Positions 18,018-28,487 of a DNA stretch of 64,000 nt are shown one piece after another (positions within the stretch are counted from its first letter, which is position 1; every line of letters starts with the position of its first letter). The notes beneath the pieces are model-generated. The model was given only the letters and a program-made list of their open reading frames with translations, was not told where the DNA came from and did not search any database. The stretch is from Neisseria animaloris. GTDB taxonomy: Bacteria > Pseudomonadota > Gammaproteobacteria > Burkholderiales > Neisseriaceae. Position numbers and translations under genes: made by a program. The stretch spans positions 2,108,001-2,172,000 of the forward strand of contig NZ_LR134440.1 in NCBI RefSeq assembly GCF_900637855.1. The letters are read 5' to 3'.

Positions 18018-18539
18018 GACAAAGTCCTTAGGAAGTTGTTGAGAGTGAATGAATCATCATGCTACGTTTTGCCGTGCAAACATTATGTAATAATTTGTAG
18101 CATGCTTGACCTGCGCAAGATTAGCATATTTATAAAAAGACGAATATCTCATCGACTGTAAAATAACGGGCAACTTGAGTCATGTCAAAAATATGCAAAA
18201 GGCCGTCTGAAAATGCATATAGGGCAAAAACGGATGGAATCGGAAGGGTGTAAAACCAAGCAGGTCGCCCGGTAATCGCATATTTTGAAGTAGGTTCAGA
18301 AAACAAGGGCTTTACGAATGTTTACTTTTTAAAAGGAACTTATTTTATAAAATGTAAAAAATAAAACATATTTAGAAAACTTGAGCGAAATTTTTCAAAC
18401 GGCACGGCTTGATTATTTTGGTACAACCTGTGTATAGCGCGGTGCTATGGGCGTTTTTTGAGGGGAGTGTTTTTCATCTGCATATCAAAAGGCTTTATAA
18501 TACCGCCCTTCAATATTTGATATGGCAATGCTTTGATTT
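18018..18539. other. cstA-dusA divergent intergenic region
   Basis: 522 AT-rich bases with no gene. It holds one uptake sequence (about 18201), the palindrome TTGAGTCATGTCAA at 18175-18188 (8 of 10 FNR consensus bases), and a candidate dusA promoter at 18409-18438. Two leader-length spacers suggest regulation on the cstA side. Confidence 0.5.
18409..18438 (+). promoter_or_regulatory. Putative dusA promoter
   Basis: TTGATT at 18409-18414, an 18-base spacer, and TATAGC at 18433-18438 preceded by a TG. The leader would be about 95 bases. Confidence 0.4.
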
Positions 18540-19544
18540 ATGAATAATAAAATCCTGCCTCCGCGCCGGCTTTCCACGGCACCCATGCTTGATTGGTCTG
18601 ACAGGCACTATCGCTACATGGCACGCCAGATCAGCCGTTATACTTGGCTTTACAGTGAAATGATTAATGCAGGAGCCATTATTTACGGAGATAAAGACCG
18701 TTTTCTGATGCGTAACGAATGTGAAAATCCGGTAGCGTTGCAGTTGGGAGGCAGCGAACCTTCCGATTTGGCCCGCGCGGCTAAAGCTGCGGAAGAGTAT
18801 GGTTACGACGAAGTTAATTTGAACTGCGGTTGCCCCAGTCCGCGGGTGCAGAAAGGTGCGTTCGGAGCGTGTTTGATGAATGAGGTCGGGCTGGTTGCCG
18901 ATTGTTTGAAAGCCATGCAGGATAGGGTACAAATCGACGTAACTGTTAAGCACCGTATCGGAGTAGACCGTCAAACCGAATATAGCGTCGTGCAAGACTT
19001 TGTCGGTACGTTGGCGGCAAAAACTTCTTGTAAAACTTTTATCGTCCATGCTCGGAATGCTTGGCTGGACGGGCTTTCGCCTAAAGAAAATCGTGAAGTG
19101 CCGCCGTTGAAATACGATTATGTTTATCAACTAAAACGGGATTTTCCCGAATTGGAAATCATCATTAACGGCGGTATTACCCGTAACGATGAAATCGCAG
19201 AGCATTTGGAGCATGTGGATGGCGTAATGGTGGGTCGGGAGGCGTATCATAATCCGATGGTAATGCGGGAGTGGGACAGGCTGTTTTATGACGGTATGGA
19301 AAATCCCATTGAATACGCTGATTTGGTGGAGCGTTTGTTTCATTACAGCAAGCAGCAGATTCAGGCAGGGCAGGGTACGATTTTACGGCATATGGTTCGC
19401 CACTATTTGGGATTGATGCACGGACTGAAAGGGGCGCGTACATGGCGGCGTATGCTTTCGGATGCCGCATTATTAAAAGATAACAATGGCGAGTTGATAT
19501 TGGATGCATGGAAAGAAGTTAAAAAAGCAAATGATTGGGCGTAG
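18540..19544 (+). CDS. dusA: tRNA-dihydrouridine(20/20a) synthase
   Basis: FMN enzyme that reduces uridine 20/20a in the D loop of tRNAs. The 334 residues contain the Dus motif NCGCPS at 95-100 with the catalytic Cys at 98, the HARNAWLDGLSPKENR segment typical of DusA near 176, and the FMN-phosphate loops INGGI and GVMVGREAYHNP. The last two separate it from DusB and DusC. Single-gene unit ending in a very long hairpin. Confidence 0.95.
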   Translation: MNNKILPPRRLSTAPMLDWSDRHYRYMARQISRYTWLYSEMINAGAIIYGDKDRFLMRNECENPVALQLGGSEPSDLARAAKAAEEYGYDEVNLNCGCPSPRVQKGAFGACLMNEVGLVADCLKAMQDRVQIDVTVKHRIGVDRQTEYSVVQDFVGTLAAKTSCKTFIVHARNAWLDGLSPKENREVPPLKYDYVYQLKRDFPELEIIINGGITRNDEIAEHLEHVDGVMVGREAYHNPMVMREWDRLFYDGMENPIEYADLVERLFHYSKQQIQAGQGTILRHMVRHYLGLMHGLKGARTWRRMLSDAALLKDNNGELILDAWKEVKKANDWA

Positions 19545-19585
19545 TTTAAAAAAATGAGCCCAACCTAACCATAATATTTTGTTGA

Positions 19586-19655
19586 CAGGCCGTCTGAAAA
19601 TAGAAAAAACCGCTGTATTAAGTAACAGCGGTTTTTTCTATTTTCAGACGGCCTG
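19586..19655. terminator. 31-bp perfect uptake-sequence palindrome
   Basis: Perfect 31-bp arms (19586-19616 and 19625-19655) and an 8-nt loop. The uptake sequence forms the base of the stem. The inner part (AAAAAACCGCTGT and complement) is an intrinsic terminator with T run. Serves the convergent dusA and ppsA. Confidence 0.9.
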
Positions 19656-19658
19656 CTT

Positions 19659-22052
19659 TTATTTGTTTAACTCTTTAGCCAGATACAGCCATGTTTCAAT
19701 TACGGTATCAGGGTTAAGCGATACGGACTCGATGCCTTCTTCTACCAGCCATTTGGCAAAGTCGGGATGGTCGGAAGGGCCTTGCCCGCAGATGCCGATA
19801 TATTTGTTGTGTTTGCGGCAGGCGGAAATCGCCAGATGTAGCATCACTTTCACGGCAGGGTTGCGTTCGTCGAACGTGCTGGCAATCGGGCCGCCGCTGT
19901 CGCGGTCTACACCCAGAGTAAGTTGGGTCATATCGTTCGAGCCGATTGAGAAGCCGTCGAAGTATTGCAGGAACTGCTCGGCCAAGAGGGCGTTGCTCGG
20001 CACTTCGCACATCATAATCAGGCGCAAACCGTTTTTTCCGCGCTCCAAACCGTTTTCTTTCAGAGCTTTAATAACCGCTTCGGCTTCGTTGAGCGTGCGC
20101 ACGAAAGGAATCATGATTTCTACGTTGGTCAAGCCCATTTCGTCGCGAACGCGTTTCAAGGCTTGGCATTCCAAAGCAAAGCACTCTTTGAAATCATCTG
20201 AAACATAGCGGGCCGCACCGCGAAAGCCCAGCATCGGGTTTTCTTCATGGGGCTCGTACAAATTACCGCCGATTAGGTTGGCATATTCGTTGGATTTGAA
20301 ATCGGACATACGCACAATGACTTTGCGCGGGTAAACCGAAGCGGCAAGCGTGGCCACGCCTTCGGCGATTTTGTCAACATAGAACGATACCGGAGAAGCG
20401 TAGCCCGCGATGCGGTCGCTGATTTCCGCTTTCAGTTCGGGATTCAGCGTGTCGAATTCAAGCAGGGCTTGGGGATGAATGCCGATTTGACGGTTAATGA
20501 TGAATTCCATACGCGCCAAGCCGATACCTTCGTTCGGCAGACCGGAAAAGCTGAAGGCTAGCTCGGGATTGCCGACGTTCATCATGATTTTTACCGGCGA
20601 CTTGGGCATGTTGTCCAAAGCGACATCAGTAACTTCCACATTCAACAAACCATTGTAAATCAAGCCTGTGTCGCCTTCCGCACAAGAAACGGTAACTTCT
20701 TGGCCGTCTGAAAGTACGCCGGTGGCATCGCCGCAGCCTACTACGGCAGGAATGCCCAGTTCGCGGGCAATAATGGCTGCGTGGCAAGTACGTCCGCCGC
20801 GGTTGGTTACGATGGCGGATGCACGTTTCATTACCGGTTCCCAATCCGGGTCGGTCATATCGGTTACCAATACATCGCCGGCCTCTACGGAATCCATCTG
20901 CGAAGCGTCTTTAACCAAACGCACTTTGCCTTGGCCTACTTTTTGACCGATGGCACGGCCTTCGCACAATACGGTGGATTTGCCGGCAATATTGTAGCGG
21001 CGCAGGCTACGTCCGCCTTTTTCCTTTTCTTGCGATTTCACGGTTTCAGGACGGGCTTGCAGAATGTAGAGCTTGCCGTCCACACCGTCGCGGCCCCATT
21101 CGATATCCATCGGGCGGCCGTAGTGTTGTTCGATAATTAAAGCGTATTGCGCCAATTCAGTGATTTCTTCGTCGGAAATCGAGAATTTTTTACGGTCGGC
21201 ATCAGCTACATCTACCACCTGCACCGATTTACCTGCTTGGGCTTGCTCGGTAAAGGTCATTTTGATGAGTTTCGAGCCCATGGTTTTACGCAGGATGGCG
21301 GGTTTGCCTGCTTTCAATGTCGGTTTGTGCACGTAAAATTCATCGGGGTTTACCGCACCTTGAACCACAGTTTCGCCTAAACCGTAAGAAGAAGTAACGA
21401 ATACAACGTCTTCAAAGCCAGATTCGGTATCGATTGAGAACATCACGCCCGCCGCACCGCTGTCGGAACGAACCATGCGCTGAACGCCAGCAGATAAAGC
21501 GACCACATCGTGGGCAAAGCCTTTATGTACGCGGTAAGAAATGGCACGGTCGTTGTATAAAGAAGCGAATACATGGTGCATAGCTTCTTTTACGTTTTCC
21601 AAGCCGTTGATATTCAGGAAAGTTTCTTGCTGACCGGCAAAAGATGCGTCAGGCAGGTCTTCTGCGGTGGCTGATGAGCGTACTGCTACGGAAATGTTTT
21701 CGGTGCCTGCATCGGCAACCATTTTCTCCCATGCGGCTTTGATTTCGGCATCAAGCTGCTCAGGGAACGGGGTATCCAAAATCCATTGGCGGATTTCTTT
21801 ACCTACACGCGCCAATTCGGTAACGTCTTCCACATCCAGAGCAGCAAGGGCTGCGGAAATACGTTCGCTCAGGCCGTTGTGTGCCAAAAAGGCACGATAG
21901 GCATCGGCAGTTGTGGCAAAACCGCCGGGTACGCGGACACCTTTTTCGGTAAGCTGACTGATCATCTCGCCCAATGAGGCGTTTTTACCGCCTACGCTTT
22001 CGACATCGGTCATGCGCAGGTTTTCAAACCAAATAACGTAATTTGCAGCCAT
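19659..22052 (-). CDS. ppsA: Phosphoenolpyruvate synthase
   Basis: Makes PEP, AMP and phosphate from pyruvate and ATP, the entry to gluconeogenesis from C3 compounds. The 797 residues have the N-terminal ATP-grasp domain, the phosphohistidine motif GGRTCHAAI near residue 420, and the C-terminal PEP/pyruvate barrel with the active-site Cys in [10 protein letters not shown] near 765. Divergent ppsR encodes its regulator. An in-frame uptake sequence near 20702 encodes Leu-Ser-Asp-Gly. Confidence 0.97.
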   Translation of the reverse strand: MAANYVIWFENLRMTDVESVGGKNASLGEMISQLTEKGVRVPGGFATTADAYRAFLAHNGLSERISAALAALDVEDVTELARVGKEIRQWILDTPFPEQLDAEIKAAWEKMVADAGTENISVAVRSSATAEDLPDASFAGQQETFLNINGLENVKEAMHHVFASLYNDRAISYRVHKGFAHDVVALSAGVQRMVRSDSGAAGVMFSIDTESGFEDVVFVTSSYGLGETVVQGAVNPDEFYVHKPTLKAGKPAILRKTMGSKLIKMTFTEQAQAGKSVQVVDVADADRKKFSISDEEITELAQYALIIEQHYGRPMDIEWGRDGVDGKLYILQARPETVKSQEKEKGGRSLRRYNIAGKSTVLCEGRAIGQKVGQGKVRLVKDASQMDSVEAGDVLVTDMTDPDWEPVMKRASAIVTNRGGRTCHAAIIARELGIPAVVGCGDATGVLSDGQEVTVSCAEGDTGLIYNGLLNVEVTDVALDNMPKSPVKIMMNVGNPELAFSFSGLPNEGIGLARMEFIINRQIGIHPQALLEFDTLNPELKAEISDRIAGYASPVSFYVDKIAEGVATLAASVYPRKVIVRMSDFKSNEYANLIGGNLYEPHEENPMLGFRGAARYVSDDFKECFALECQALKRVRDEMGLTNVEIMIPFVRTLNEAEAVIKALKENGLERGKNGLRLIMMCEVPSNALLAEQFLQYFDGFSIGSNDMTQLTLGVDRDSGGPIASTFDERNPAVKVMLHLAISACRKHNKYIGICGQGPSDHPDFAKWLVEEGIESVSLNPDTVIETWLYLAKELNK

Positions 22053-22508
22053 GTTTATTAGTCCAGTGTAAACAGGTTAAAAAAAGAAACAAATTTTCGC
22101 GGGTATTCTAACCACTCAAACGGGTAGTGTCATGTATTTTTAATAAGTGTCGGTTTCTGAGGCCGTCTGAAAAATTGCGGTAAGATGAACCTGTAATCAG
22201 ATGAAACCGGCGATGAAAAATTCCCGACTTTTTGCTATCCCTTGTTAAATATGGGTTTTGAAATACATCAATAATCTTCAGGTAGATTATGCAGGATGAA
22301 ATTTAAGCAATTATATTCCAATAATGTAAAAAATACATAATAAAAATGTGTATTTTTTTATTTAATTAATTTGCTTGTAGCTTGTTGTAGTTTGACGTGC
22401 GGAGGCTTTATTTGCTGTTAGGCAGTTGGTATGATACGCCTTTAAATTTAAGGCCTTCTGAATGTTTCAGACGGCATCCTACAATTGGTTATTTTGAGAG
22501 ACTTTAAT
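22053..22508. other. ppsA-ppsR divergent intergenic region
   Basis: 456 AT-rich bases with no gene. It contains one uptake sequence near 22161, a degenerate/AT-type uptake pair at about 22451-22482, a weak A/T hairpin near 22327-22357, and a promoter candidate for ppsR. Confidence 0.5.
22407..22435 (+). promoter_or_regulatory. Putative ppsR promoter
   Basis: TTTATT at 22407-22412, a 17-base spacer and TATGAT at 22430-22435 with an extended -10 (TGG). The leader of about 68 bases holds the imperfect uptake pair. Confidence 0.5.
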
Positions 22509-23327
22509 ATGGCACGCCGTACCGCATTTTTTATTTCAGACCGCACCGGTTTAACTTCTGAAAGCATGGGTGAAGCCCTGCTGGATCAATTTGAAGGAGT
22601 GAATTTCAAACGGGCTACTTATCCTTTTGTTGATACTGCCGAAAAAGCGCGTGCTATGGTACAGATTATTAATGCGGCAGCTCAGGAAAGCGGTCTGCGC
22701 CCGTTGGTTTTTACCAGTATCATTAATCAGGAGATCCGTCAGATTATTAAAAATTGCGACGGGTTGCATTTGAGTTTTTTCGATGCTTTTTTAGGTACGA
22801 TTGAGCGTGAACTTGGGTTGAGAGCCCGCCATTCGGTAGGGCGTACGCACGGTATCGGTGATACCGAACGCTATGATGCGCGTATGGAAGCGGTGAATTT
22901 TTCGTTGAATCATGATGATGGTGTCAGCGGTAAAGATTTGAAAGATGCCGACGTTATCCTGATGGGCGTATCGCGTTCCGGCAAAACGCCGACCTGCCTG
23001 TATTTGGCCCTTCAATACGGTATTCGTGCCGCCAACTATCCGCTGACTCCCGACGATTTGGAAAGTACTGAACTACCGCGTATGGTGCGGCCTTATAAAA
23101 ACAAATTGTTCGGTTTAACGATTTTGCCGGAGCGTTTGCAAGCTATCCGCCAAGAGCGCCGCCCCGACTCTAATTATTCAAATTTGAATACTTGCCGTCG
23201 CGAAGTATCTGATGCACAAGCCATGTTCCGGCAGCATGGCATTCCCTTTACCAACACGACCGATAAATCCGTGGAAGAGCTGGCGGTGAGTATTATGCAG
23301 TCATGTCATTTAAAGCGTCGTTTTTAA
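22509..23327 (+). CDS. ppsR: PEP synthase regulatory protein (kinase/pyrophosphorylase)
   Basis: DUF299-family bifunctional enzyme that inactivates PEP synthase by ADP-dependent phosphorylation of a threonine and reactivates it by phosphate-dependent removal. The 272 residues carry the P-loop-like GVSRSGKT motif at 153-160 and the N-terminal [12 protein letters not shown] signature. I chose ATG 22509; an upstream in-frame start at 22485 lies in the uptake-rich leader. Its place opposite ppsA is the usual one and supports the call. Confidence 0.95.
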   Translation: MARRTAFFISDRTGLTSESMGEALLDQFEGVNFKRATYPFVDTAEKARAMVQIINAAAQESGLRPLVFTSIINQEIRQIIKNCDGLHLSFFDAFLGTIERELGLRARHSVGRTHGIGDTERYDARMEAVNFSLNHDDGVSGKDLKDADVILMGVSRSGKTPTCLYLALQYGIRAANYPLTPDDLESTELPRMVRPYKNKLFGLTILPERLQAIRQERRPDSNYSNLNTCRREVSDAQAMFRQHGIPFTNTTDKSVEELAVSIMQSCHLKRRF

Positions 23328-23432
23328 AGGTGGTGTGCGGAATAAAGAATTTTTTTATGTTGGTTTTGGGTTGCGGTAGGCAGCTACTGTTAGCGGAGTG
23401 GCAACTTGCAGATCAGGCCGGTTTGCAGCAAT

Positions 23433-23474
23433 TTGATTCCAATCAATGTGTGCAGGGCGGTTAAAATGTAAAAT
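23433..23474 (+). promoter_or_regulatory. FNR-type class II promoter of the Fe-alcohol dehydrogenase
   Basis: TTGAT-TCCA-ATCAA at 23433-23446 matches the FNR consensus at all ten fixed bases. A -10 box TAAAAT lies at 23469-23474. Its implied start (23481) puts the FNR site centre at -41.5, the standard class II position. No -35 hexamer is evident, as expected for such a promoter. Confidence 0.75.
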
Positions 23475-23523
23475 CAACTTATTAATCTATTAATAAATTA
23501 TTATAAAAAGGAGGAACACAACC

Positions 23524-24669
23524 ATGGCAACTCAATTCTTTATGCCCGTACAAAACATTTTAGGGGTGGATGCCTTGAAAGAGGCGATGGATGCTATCGT
23601 CGCATTCGGTTTTAAGAAAGCGCTGATTGTTACCGATGCCGGTTTGAGCAAGCTCGGTGTGGCAGAGCAAGTCGGTAAGCAGTTGAAAGAAAAAGGCATC
23701 GATTATGCCGTGTTTGATCAGGTTCAGCCCAATCCTACCGTCGGCAATGTCAATGCGGGCTTGGCGGAGCTGAAATCTTCGGGTGCGGATTTTATCGTTT
23801 CATTGGGCGGCGGTTCGTCGCACGATTGCGCCAAAGGTATTGCCGTTGTGGCAACCAACGGCGGAAAAATCGAAGATTATGAAGGGGTAAACAAGTCGAA
23901 AAAACCTCAATTACCGCTGATTGCCATCAACACCACCGCAGGCACGGCATCTGAAATGACCCGCTTTACCATTATTACCGATGAAACCCGTCATGTGAAA
24001 ATGGCAATTGTCGATAAAAACGTTACGCCGATTCTTTCGGTGAACGATCCTTTGTTGATGGAAAATATGCCTGCGCCTCTAACGGCAGCCACCGGTATGG
24101 ATGCGTTAACGCACGCGGTTGAGGCTTATGTTTCAACTGCTGCCGATCCGATTACCGATACTTGTGCCGTTAAAGCTATTGAGCTGATTGCGCGTTACCT
24201 GCCGACTGCCGTTCACGAACCGAAAAATAAAGAGGCCCGTGAAAAAATGGCTTATGCACAATTCTTGGCAGGTATGGCATTCAATAACGCTTCTTTGGGT
24301 TATGTGCATGCAATGGCCCATCAATTGGGCGGCTTCTATGATCTGCCGCACGGTGTCTGCAATGCTTTGTTGCTGCCGCATGTCGAGCGTTTCAACCAAC
24401 AGGTTGCAAAAGGGCGCTTGGATGAGATCGGTGCAATTTTGAGCAAAAACAACCCTGATTTGGCTGGTTTGGAAGTGATCGATGCCATTACCAAATTGGC
24501 GCGCATTGTCGGCATTCCGAAATCTCTGAAAGAATTGGGCGTGAAAGAAGAAGATTTCGGCGTGTTGGCAGATAATGCGCTGAAAGACGTATGCGGTTTA
24601 ACCAACCCGATTCAAGCGAATAAAGAGCAGATCATCGGTATTTTCAAAGCAGCTTTTGATCCCGCTTAA
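23524..24669 (+). CDS. Iron-containing alcohol dehydrogenase
   Basis: Group III NAD-dependent alcohol dehydrogenase, 381 residues. The nucleotide loop [10 protein letters not shown] is at 95-104 and the metal ligands by alignment to Zymomonas AdhB and FucO are D193, H197, H262 and H276. It is of the AdhB/YiaY type; likely substrate is ethanol/acetaldehyde or another short alcohol. A strong AGGAGG ribosome site precedes it, and the FNR site upstream suggests anaerobic expression. The C-terminal half of AdhE elsewhere in the window is a paralogue. Confidence 0.92.
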   Translation: MATQFFMPVQNILGVDALKEAMDAIVAFGFKKALIVTDAGLSKLGVAEQVGKQLKEKGIDYAVFDQVQPNPTVGNVNAGLAELKSSGADFIVSLGGGSSHDCAKGIAVVATNGGKIEDYEGVNKSKKPQLPLIAINTTAGTASEMTRFTIITDETRHVKMAIVDKNVTPILSVNDPLLMENMPAPLTAATGMDALTHAVEAYVSTAADPITDTCAVKAIELIARYLPTAVHEPKNKEAREKMAYAQFLAGMAFNNASLGYVHAMAHQLGGFYDLPHGVCNALLLPHVERFNQQVAKGRLDEIGAILSKNNPDLAGLEVIDAITKLARIVGIPKSLKELGVKEEDFGVLADNALKDVCGLTNPIQANKEQIIGIFKAAFDPA

Positions 24670-24690
24670 TCGTTTTTACTGATTGAGATA

Positions 24691-24718
24691 AGGCCGTCTG
24701 AAAAATTTCAGACGGCCT
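24691..24718. terminator. Uptake-sequence pair after Fe-ADH
   Basis: 13-bp arms with a 2-nt spacer, 21 bases past the stop. Confidence 0.75.
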
Positions 24719-24838
24719 GTTTTGTATAAGGGCACATTGCGGTTATACCGGTTTTTCTCATTTTCTTTAAACCATTATCCGGCTTGCCGGTTGTAAGCAA
24801 GCACGCTGAACCGAACCGTTTTCAGACGGCCTATTCTG

Positions 24839-25201
24839 TTAATGCAGGAATCGCTTCCGTAAATCCTGATAACTTCCGTGGTTGACCACATTGGTATAAC
24901 CGAGTTTTTTCAAGGCTTGCAAGGCGGATTCGGCACGTCGGCCGCTATGGCAGTAAAGATTCACTTGTTGGGTTTTGTCGGTGCTGATCGAACGGATTTT
25001 TTCGGCGATTTGGTCGTGGGGAATATTAACTGCACCTTTCAGATGGCCTGTATTGAATTCTTCCAACGTGCGGACATCGATCCAAATGCTTTGGGATTTT
25101 TGAGCGGTTTGCCCGGCGGCAGACTGTGCTGCCGCAGCATAAAGCGGGGTAACGGAAATAAGGGTGGTGCCGATAAATAGGATTTGAAACAGTTTGGACA
25201 T
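24839..25201 (-). CDS. Periplasmic rhodanese-like protein
   Basis: A single rhodanese domain of 120 residues with an N-terminal signal peptide (cleavage likely after SVTPLYA, residue 22). The active-site loop holds C84 in CHSGRRAESA, and IDVRTLEEFNTGHL is the other family signature. It is PspE-like in size and location, so a sulfurtransferase role in the periplasm is likely, with donor and acceptor unknown. I use the ATG at 25201; the longer frame begins in uptake-sequence DNA. Confidence 0.85.
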   Translation of the reverse strand: MSKLFQILFIGTTLISVTPLYAAAAQSAAGQTAQKSQSIWIDVRTLEEFNTGHLKGAVNIPHDQIAEKIRSISTDKTQQVNLYCHSGRRAESALQALKKLGYTNVVNHGSYQDLRKRFLH

Positions 25202-25253
25202 ACGTATCTCGGTATTTTTTAAGTATATAACAATCAAAAGGCTTTTTAATTTA

Positions 25254-25265
25254 AGACGGCCGTCT
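25254..25265. repeat. Fused uptake-sequence cores
   Basis: AGACGGCCGTCT is a perfect 12-base palindrome in which two opposing uptake cores share their GGCC centre, upstream of the rhodanese gene. Confidence 0.5.
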
Positions 25266-25284
25266 GAAAGTGCGGTTCTAACGA

Positions 25285-25316
25285 AAAACCGTCGAAGGCT
25301 AAGCCGCAACGGTTTT
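25285..25316 (-). terminator. Terminator of sdaA
   Basis: AAAACCGT / ACGGTTTT stem with a 16-nt loop, T run on the minus strand, 25 bases after the sdaA stop. No uptake sequence in it. Confidence 0.65.
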
Positions 25317-25340
25317 GTTGATTAAAAACAAGTGGCAATG

Positions 25341-26708
25341 TTAATTGCAGACAATCTTAATTGCCAAGCCGCCTTGCGAGGTTTCACGGTATTTGGCATT
25401 CATGTCTTTACCGGTTTCATACATGGTATCGATCACTTTATCTAAGTCGACACGCGGCGTGCTGGCGCGGCGCAGAGCCATGCGTGCGGCGTTGATGGCT
25501 TTTACCGAACCGATGGCGTTACGCTCGATGCAGGGAACCTGCACTTGGCCGCCCACCGGATCGCAAGTGAGGCCGAGGTTGTGTTCCATGGCGATTTCCG
25601 CCGCACTGCAAACACGTTCGGGCGTGCCACCTAAGATTTCTGCCAATCCTGCCGCTGCCATTGAGCAAGCCACGCCGACTTCGCCTTGGCAACCCACTTC
25701 GGCTCCCGAAATGGAAGCATTCATTTTATAGAGCGAACCGATGATACCGGAAGTCAGCAAATAACGGTCGATGATTTCGGGAGTGAGCGGTTCTACGAAT
25801 TTGTCGTAATACATCAAAACGGCAGGCACGATACCGCACGCACCGTTGGTCGGGGCTGTTACCACGCGGCCGCCGGCAGCATTTTCTTCATTTACCGCCA
25901 GTGCATACATATTTACCCAGTCGATAATCTGCATGGGGTCGTTGCTGAGGTTTTTATTGGCGGAAAGCCAGCGGTAAAGCCCTGCGGCGCGGCGGACGAC
26001 TTTTAACGGGCCGGGCAGCACGCCTTCGGTGGCCAAGCCGCGCTTCATACAGTCGGACATGGTTTGCCAGATATATTGTAGGTATTCTTCAACCGCTTCT
26101 TTTCCGTGCAGCGCCACTTCGTTTTGGTACATCAGATTGGAGATGGACAAACCGTTGTCGCTGCAGTGTTTGATAATGTCTTTGGCGTTTTTATAAGGGA
26201 AGGGGACTTCGACGGCTTGTTTTTCTTCAACGCCGAAATGCGCTTCGTCAACGATAAAGCCGCCGCCGATAGAATAATAAGTTTGTCGGTAAACTTCTTT
26301 TTCGTTGCCATCGAAGGCCGTGATGGTCATTCCGTTTTCATGCAAAGGCAGAAAATCGTTGTGGAACAACATATCTTCGGCATATTGGAAGCGTACTTCG
26401 TGTTCGTTCAACGCCACGGCCAGTTTGCCGCTTGCTTTGACGTTTTCGACAAAAGCCGGAATCAAATCAATATCGACGTTATGCGGCAAGTAACCGGCCA
26501 AACCCGTGATGATGGCGGTATCCGTTCCATGACCTAAGCCGGTCATGGATAACGAACCGTATACGTCGACACGGATGTGTTCCACCTGTTTCAGTTTGCC
26601 TTGGGTGCATAAGTCGTCGATGAATTGTTTACCTGCCTTCATCGGGCCGACTGTGTGCGAGCTGGAAGGCCCGACACCCACTTTGAAAATATCGAATACG
26701 CTGATCAT
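25341..26708 (-). CDS. sdaA: L-serine dehydratase (single chain, Fe-S)
   Basis: Deaminates L-serine to pyruvate and ammonia with a labile 4Fe-4S cluster. The 455 residues cover both the beta (N-terminal, [12 protein letters not shown] near 15) and alpha domains, as in E. coli SdaA. Conserved Cys segments are [23 protein letters not shown] and [18 protein letters not shown]. The serine permease sdaC lies just upstream on the same strand, so the pair forms a serine-degradation unit. Confidence 0.95.
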   Translation of the reverse strand: MISVFDIFKVGVGPSSSHTVGPMKAGKQFIDDLCTQGKLKQVEHIRVDVYGSLSMTGLGHGTDTAIITGLAGYLPHNVDIDLIPAFVENVKASGKLAVALNEHEVRFQYAEDMLFHNDFLPLHENGMTITAFDGNEKEVYRQTYYSIGGGFIVDEAHFGVEEKQAVEVPFPYKNAKDIIKHCSDNGLSISNLMYQNEVALHGKEAVEEYLQYIWQTMSDCMKRGLATEGVLPGPLKVVRRAAGLYRWLSANKNLSNDPMQIIDWVNMYALAVNEENAAGGRVVTAPTNGACGIVPAVLMYYDKFVEPLTPEIIDRYLLTSGIIGSLYKMNASISGAEVGCQGEVGVACSMAAAGLAEILGGTPERVCSAAEIAMEHNLGLTCDPVGGQVQVPCIERNAIGSVKAINAARMALRRASTPRVDLDKVIDTMYETGKDMNAKYRETSQGGLAIKIVCN

Positions 26709-26777
26709 GGTTACTGCTCACTTATCTTTTTTGATGAACCGCCGGCTTTTCTAAAGCCGTGCTTGTATTTGTCTGAG

Positions 26778-26846
26778 AGGCCGTCTGAAAAGCCGCCTTG
26801 GTTTGTTTGCAGGCAAACATTCGAGAAGACGGTTTTCAGACGGCCT
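26778..26846. terminator. Uptake-sequence pair between sdaC and sdaA
   Basis: 14-bp uptake arms enclose an inner GTTTGC-AG-GCAAAC hairpin. Lying inside a probable operon, it could reduce read-through from sdaC into sdaA. Confidence 0.6.
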
Positions 26847-26864
26847 GAGTAAGAATTCAGATTA

Positions 26865-28142
26865 TTAGGCAATTAAGTTGTAGATAATATTGGAGATTGC
26901 AACCAACCCCATTATTACTACAAACACATTGCTGAATTTACCTTGAAACCGTTTCATGGCCGGTACTTTTCTGATGGCGTACATCGGCATAATAAACAGG
27001 ATCATAGCAATAATGGGGCCACCCAGTGATTCAATCAAGCCCAAGATGCTCGGGTTGATGATGGCAACAGCCCATAAGGTAATCAAGAAAAACAGTGCAG
27101 AGTAGAGGTTTAGTTTTTTATGGCTGATGGTTGCATTGGAGCCCGCATCACGTTTGAGTTTGATAAACAAGCCTTCCAGACCTTCGCGTGCACCCATGTA
27201 ATGGCCGAAGAAGGAACTGGTAATGGCTAAAAACGCAACAAACGGACCTAAATACGAGATATAGGGGTTATCGAATTTATTGGCAAGAAACGACAAGATG
27301 GAAATATTTTGTTCTTTTGCCAAGGCCAGTTCGGACGGGGTTAAAGTCAATACGCAACTGAATACGAACAGCATCACGAAAACCAATAACACGGTGGCAG
27401 TGCTGCGCAGAGTGCGGCTGGCGTGTCGGTCTGTTAATTCGGCATCTTGGTATTCGCGTTGTTGGGATAAAACGAAAGAAGAGATGGCCGGTGAATGGTT
27501 GAAAGAGAAAACCAACACGGGGATGGTAATCCACAAGGTAGTTAAAAACGCGCCTGCGCTCGGAATGTTGGTAAGCGAAGAGGTGTTCCATTCGGGAATC
27601 AGGTATACCGATAAGATAAACAGAATAAATACTAGCGGATACACTAACCATTCGGTTACTTTCAATACAATACGTTCACCCAATAGCAATACGCCGATTA
27701 ACGAAGCAATCAAAATGAACGACAACAAGGCCCGTGGAGGAGAAGCCGCGCCGAGCTGGTTGACGATAAAAGAATCAACGGTATTGGTAATCCCGTTACC
27801 GTAAATCAGCAGGATGGGGAAAATGGCAAAGAAATAGAGCAAGGTAATCAATTTTCCGGCGGTTTTACCGAAATGCTCTTCCACTACTTCGGTAATATCG
27901 CTACCCGGTTTGGCAGAAGAAAGTACGAAGCGCGCCAAACCGCGGTGTGCAAAATAAGTCATCGGGCCGACAATAACAGCCATAACAACAAGAGGCCAGA
28001 ATCCGTTCATCCCTGCGTTAATGGGGAGGAACAGCACACCGGCACCTACGGCAGTACCGAATAAATTTAATGCCCAAACCAAATCAAATTTATTTAATTT
28101 TGAAGAAGCTGTCTGCGAGTGGTCTGTGTGTTTTGATTTCAT
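26865..28142 (-). CDS. sdaC: Serine permease SdaC (HAAAP family)
   Basis: Serine:H+ symporter of the hydroxy/aromatic amino acid permease family. The 425 residues form about 11 membrane helices. The N-terminal stretch [19 protein letters not shown], and [15 protein letters not shown] near residue 310, follow E. coli SdaC/TdcC. Next to sdaA it supplies the serine that SdaA deaminates. Confidence 0.93.
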   Translation of the reverse strand: MKSKHTDHSQTASSKLNKFDLVWALNLFGTAVGAGVLFLPINAGMNGFWPLVVMAVIVGPMTYFAHRGLARFVLSSAKPGSDITEVVEEHFGKTAGKLITLLYFFAIFPILLIYGNGITNTVDSFIVNQLGAASPPRALLSFILIASLIGVLLLGERIVLKVTEWLVYPLVFILFILSVYLIPEWNTSSLTNIPSAGAFLTTLWITIPVLVFSFNHSPAISSFVLSQQREYQDAELTDRHASRTLRSTATVLLVFVMLFVFSCVLTLTPSELALAKEQNISILSFLANKFDNPYISYLGPFVAFLAITSSFFGHYMGAREGLEGLFIKLKRDAGSNATISHKKLNLYSALFFLITLWAVAIINPSILGLIESLGGPIIAMILFIMPMYAIRKVPAMKRFQGKFSNVFVVIMGLVAISNIIYNLIA

Positions 28143-28487
28143 ATCATGAACCTCTGGACAAATGATAGTTTAATGGCGGCTAAGATCAAAAATTCTTTTA
28201 TGTAATTTTTAAAAATACGGCTTAATTCTGATTTTAATAGAGTGTAGTAAAAATAATATTTTTTGAAACATAACGTTTTGACTTGGGTAAAAGATTTGCT
28301 AATAAATTTTAAAATAAATAAAAAGTTTAGGAAAAAATTCTTTATGACATAAGGAAAATATGCGATTGAATCGCATGTAGAGAAGAACTTGATAGCATTG
28401 TTTTGCCATAACCGGTTTGTAAGAGTATTTCAATGCGGCCGAGTTTTGAAGTTGGTTTTGCAAAAGTTTCCATAATACGAAAATACA
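28143..28487. other. sdaC upstream region, AT-rich
   Basis: No gene. Strongly AT-rich from 28190 to 28360. It contains a weak FNR-like site (TTGAC-N4-GTAAA, 28278-28291, 7 of 10 bases) whose -41.5 spacing on the minus strand leads to TATTTT (28250-28255), and a 15-base palindrome TGCGAT-TGA-ATCGCA at 28361-28375. Confidence 0.35.

Noticed and set aside
28350-28380. Six-codon frame with a good AAGGA ribosome site (ATG at 28360)
   Set aside because: No gene follows on that strand, so a leader-peptide role has nothing to control.
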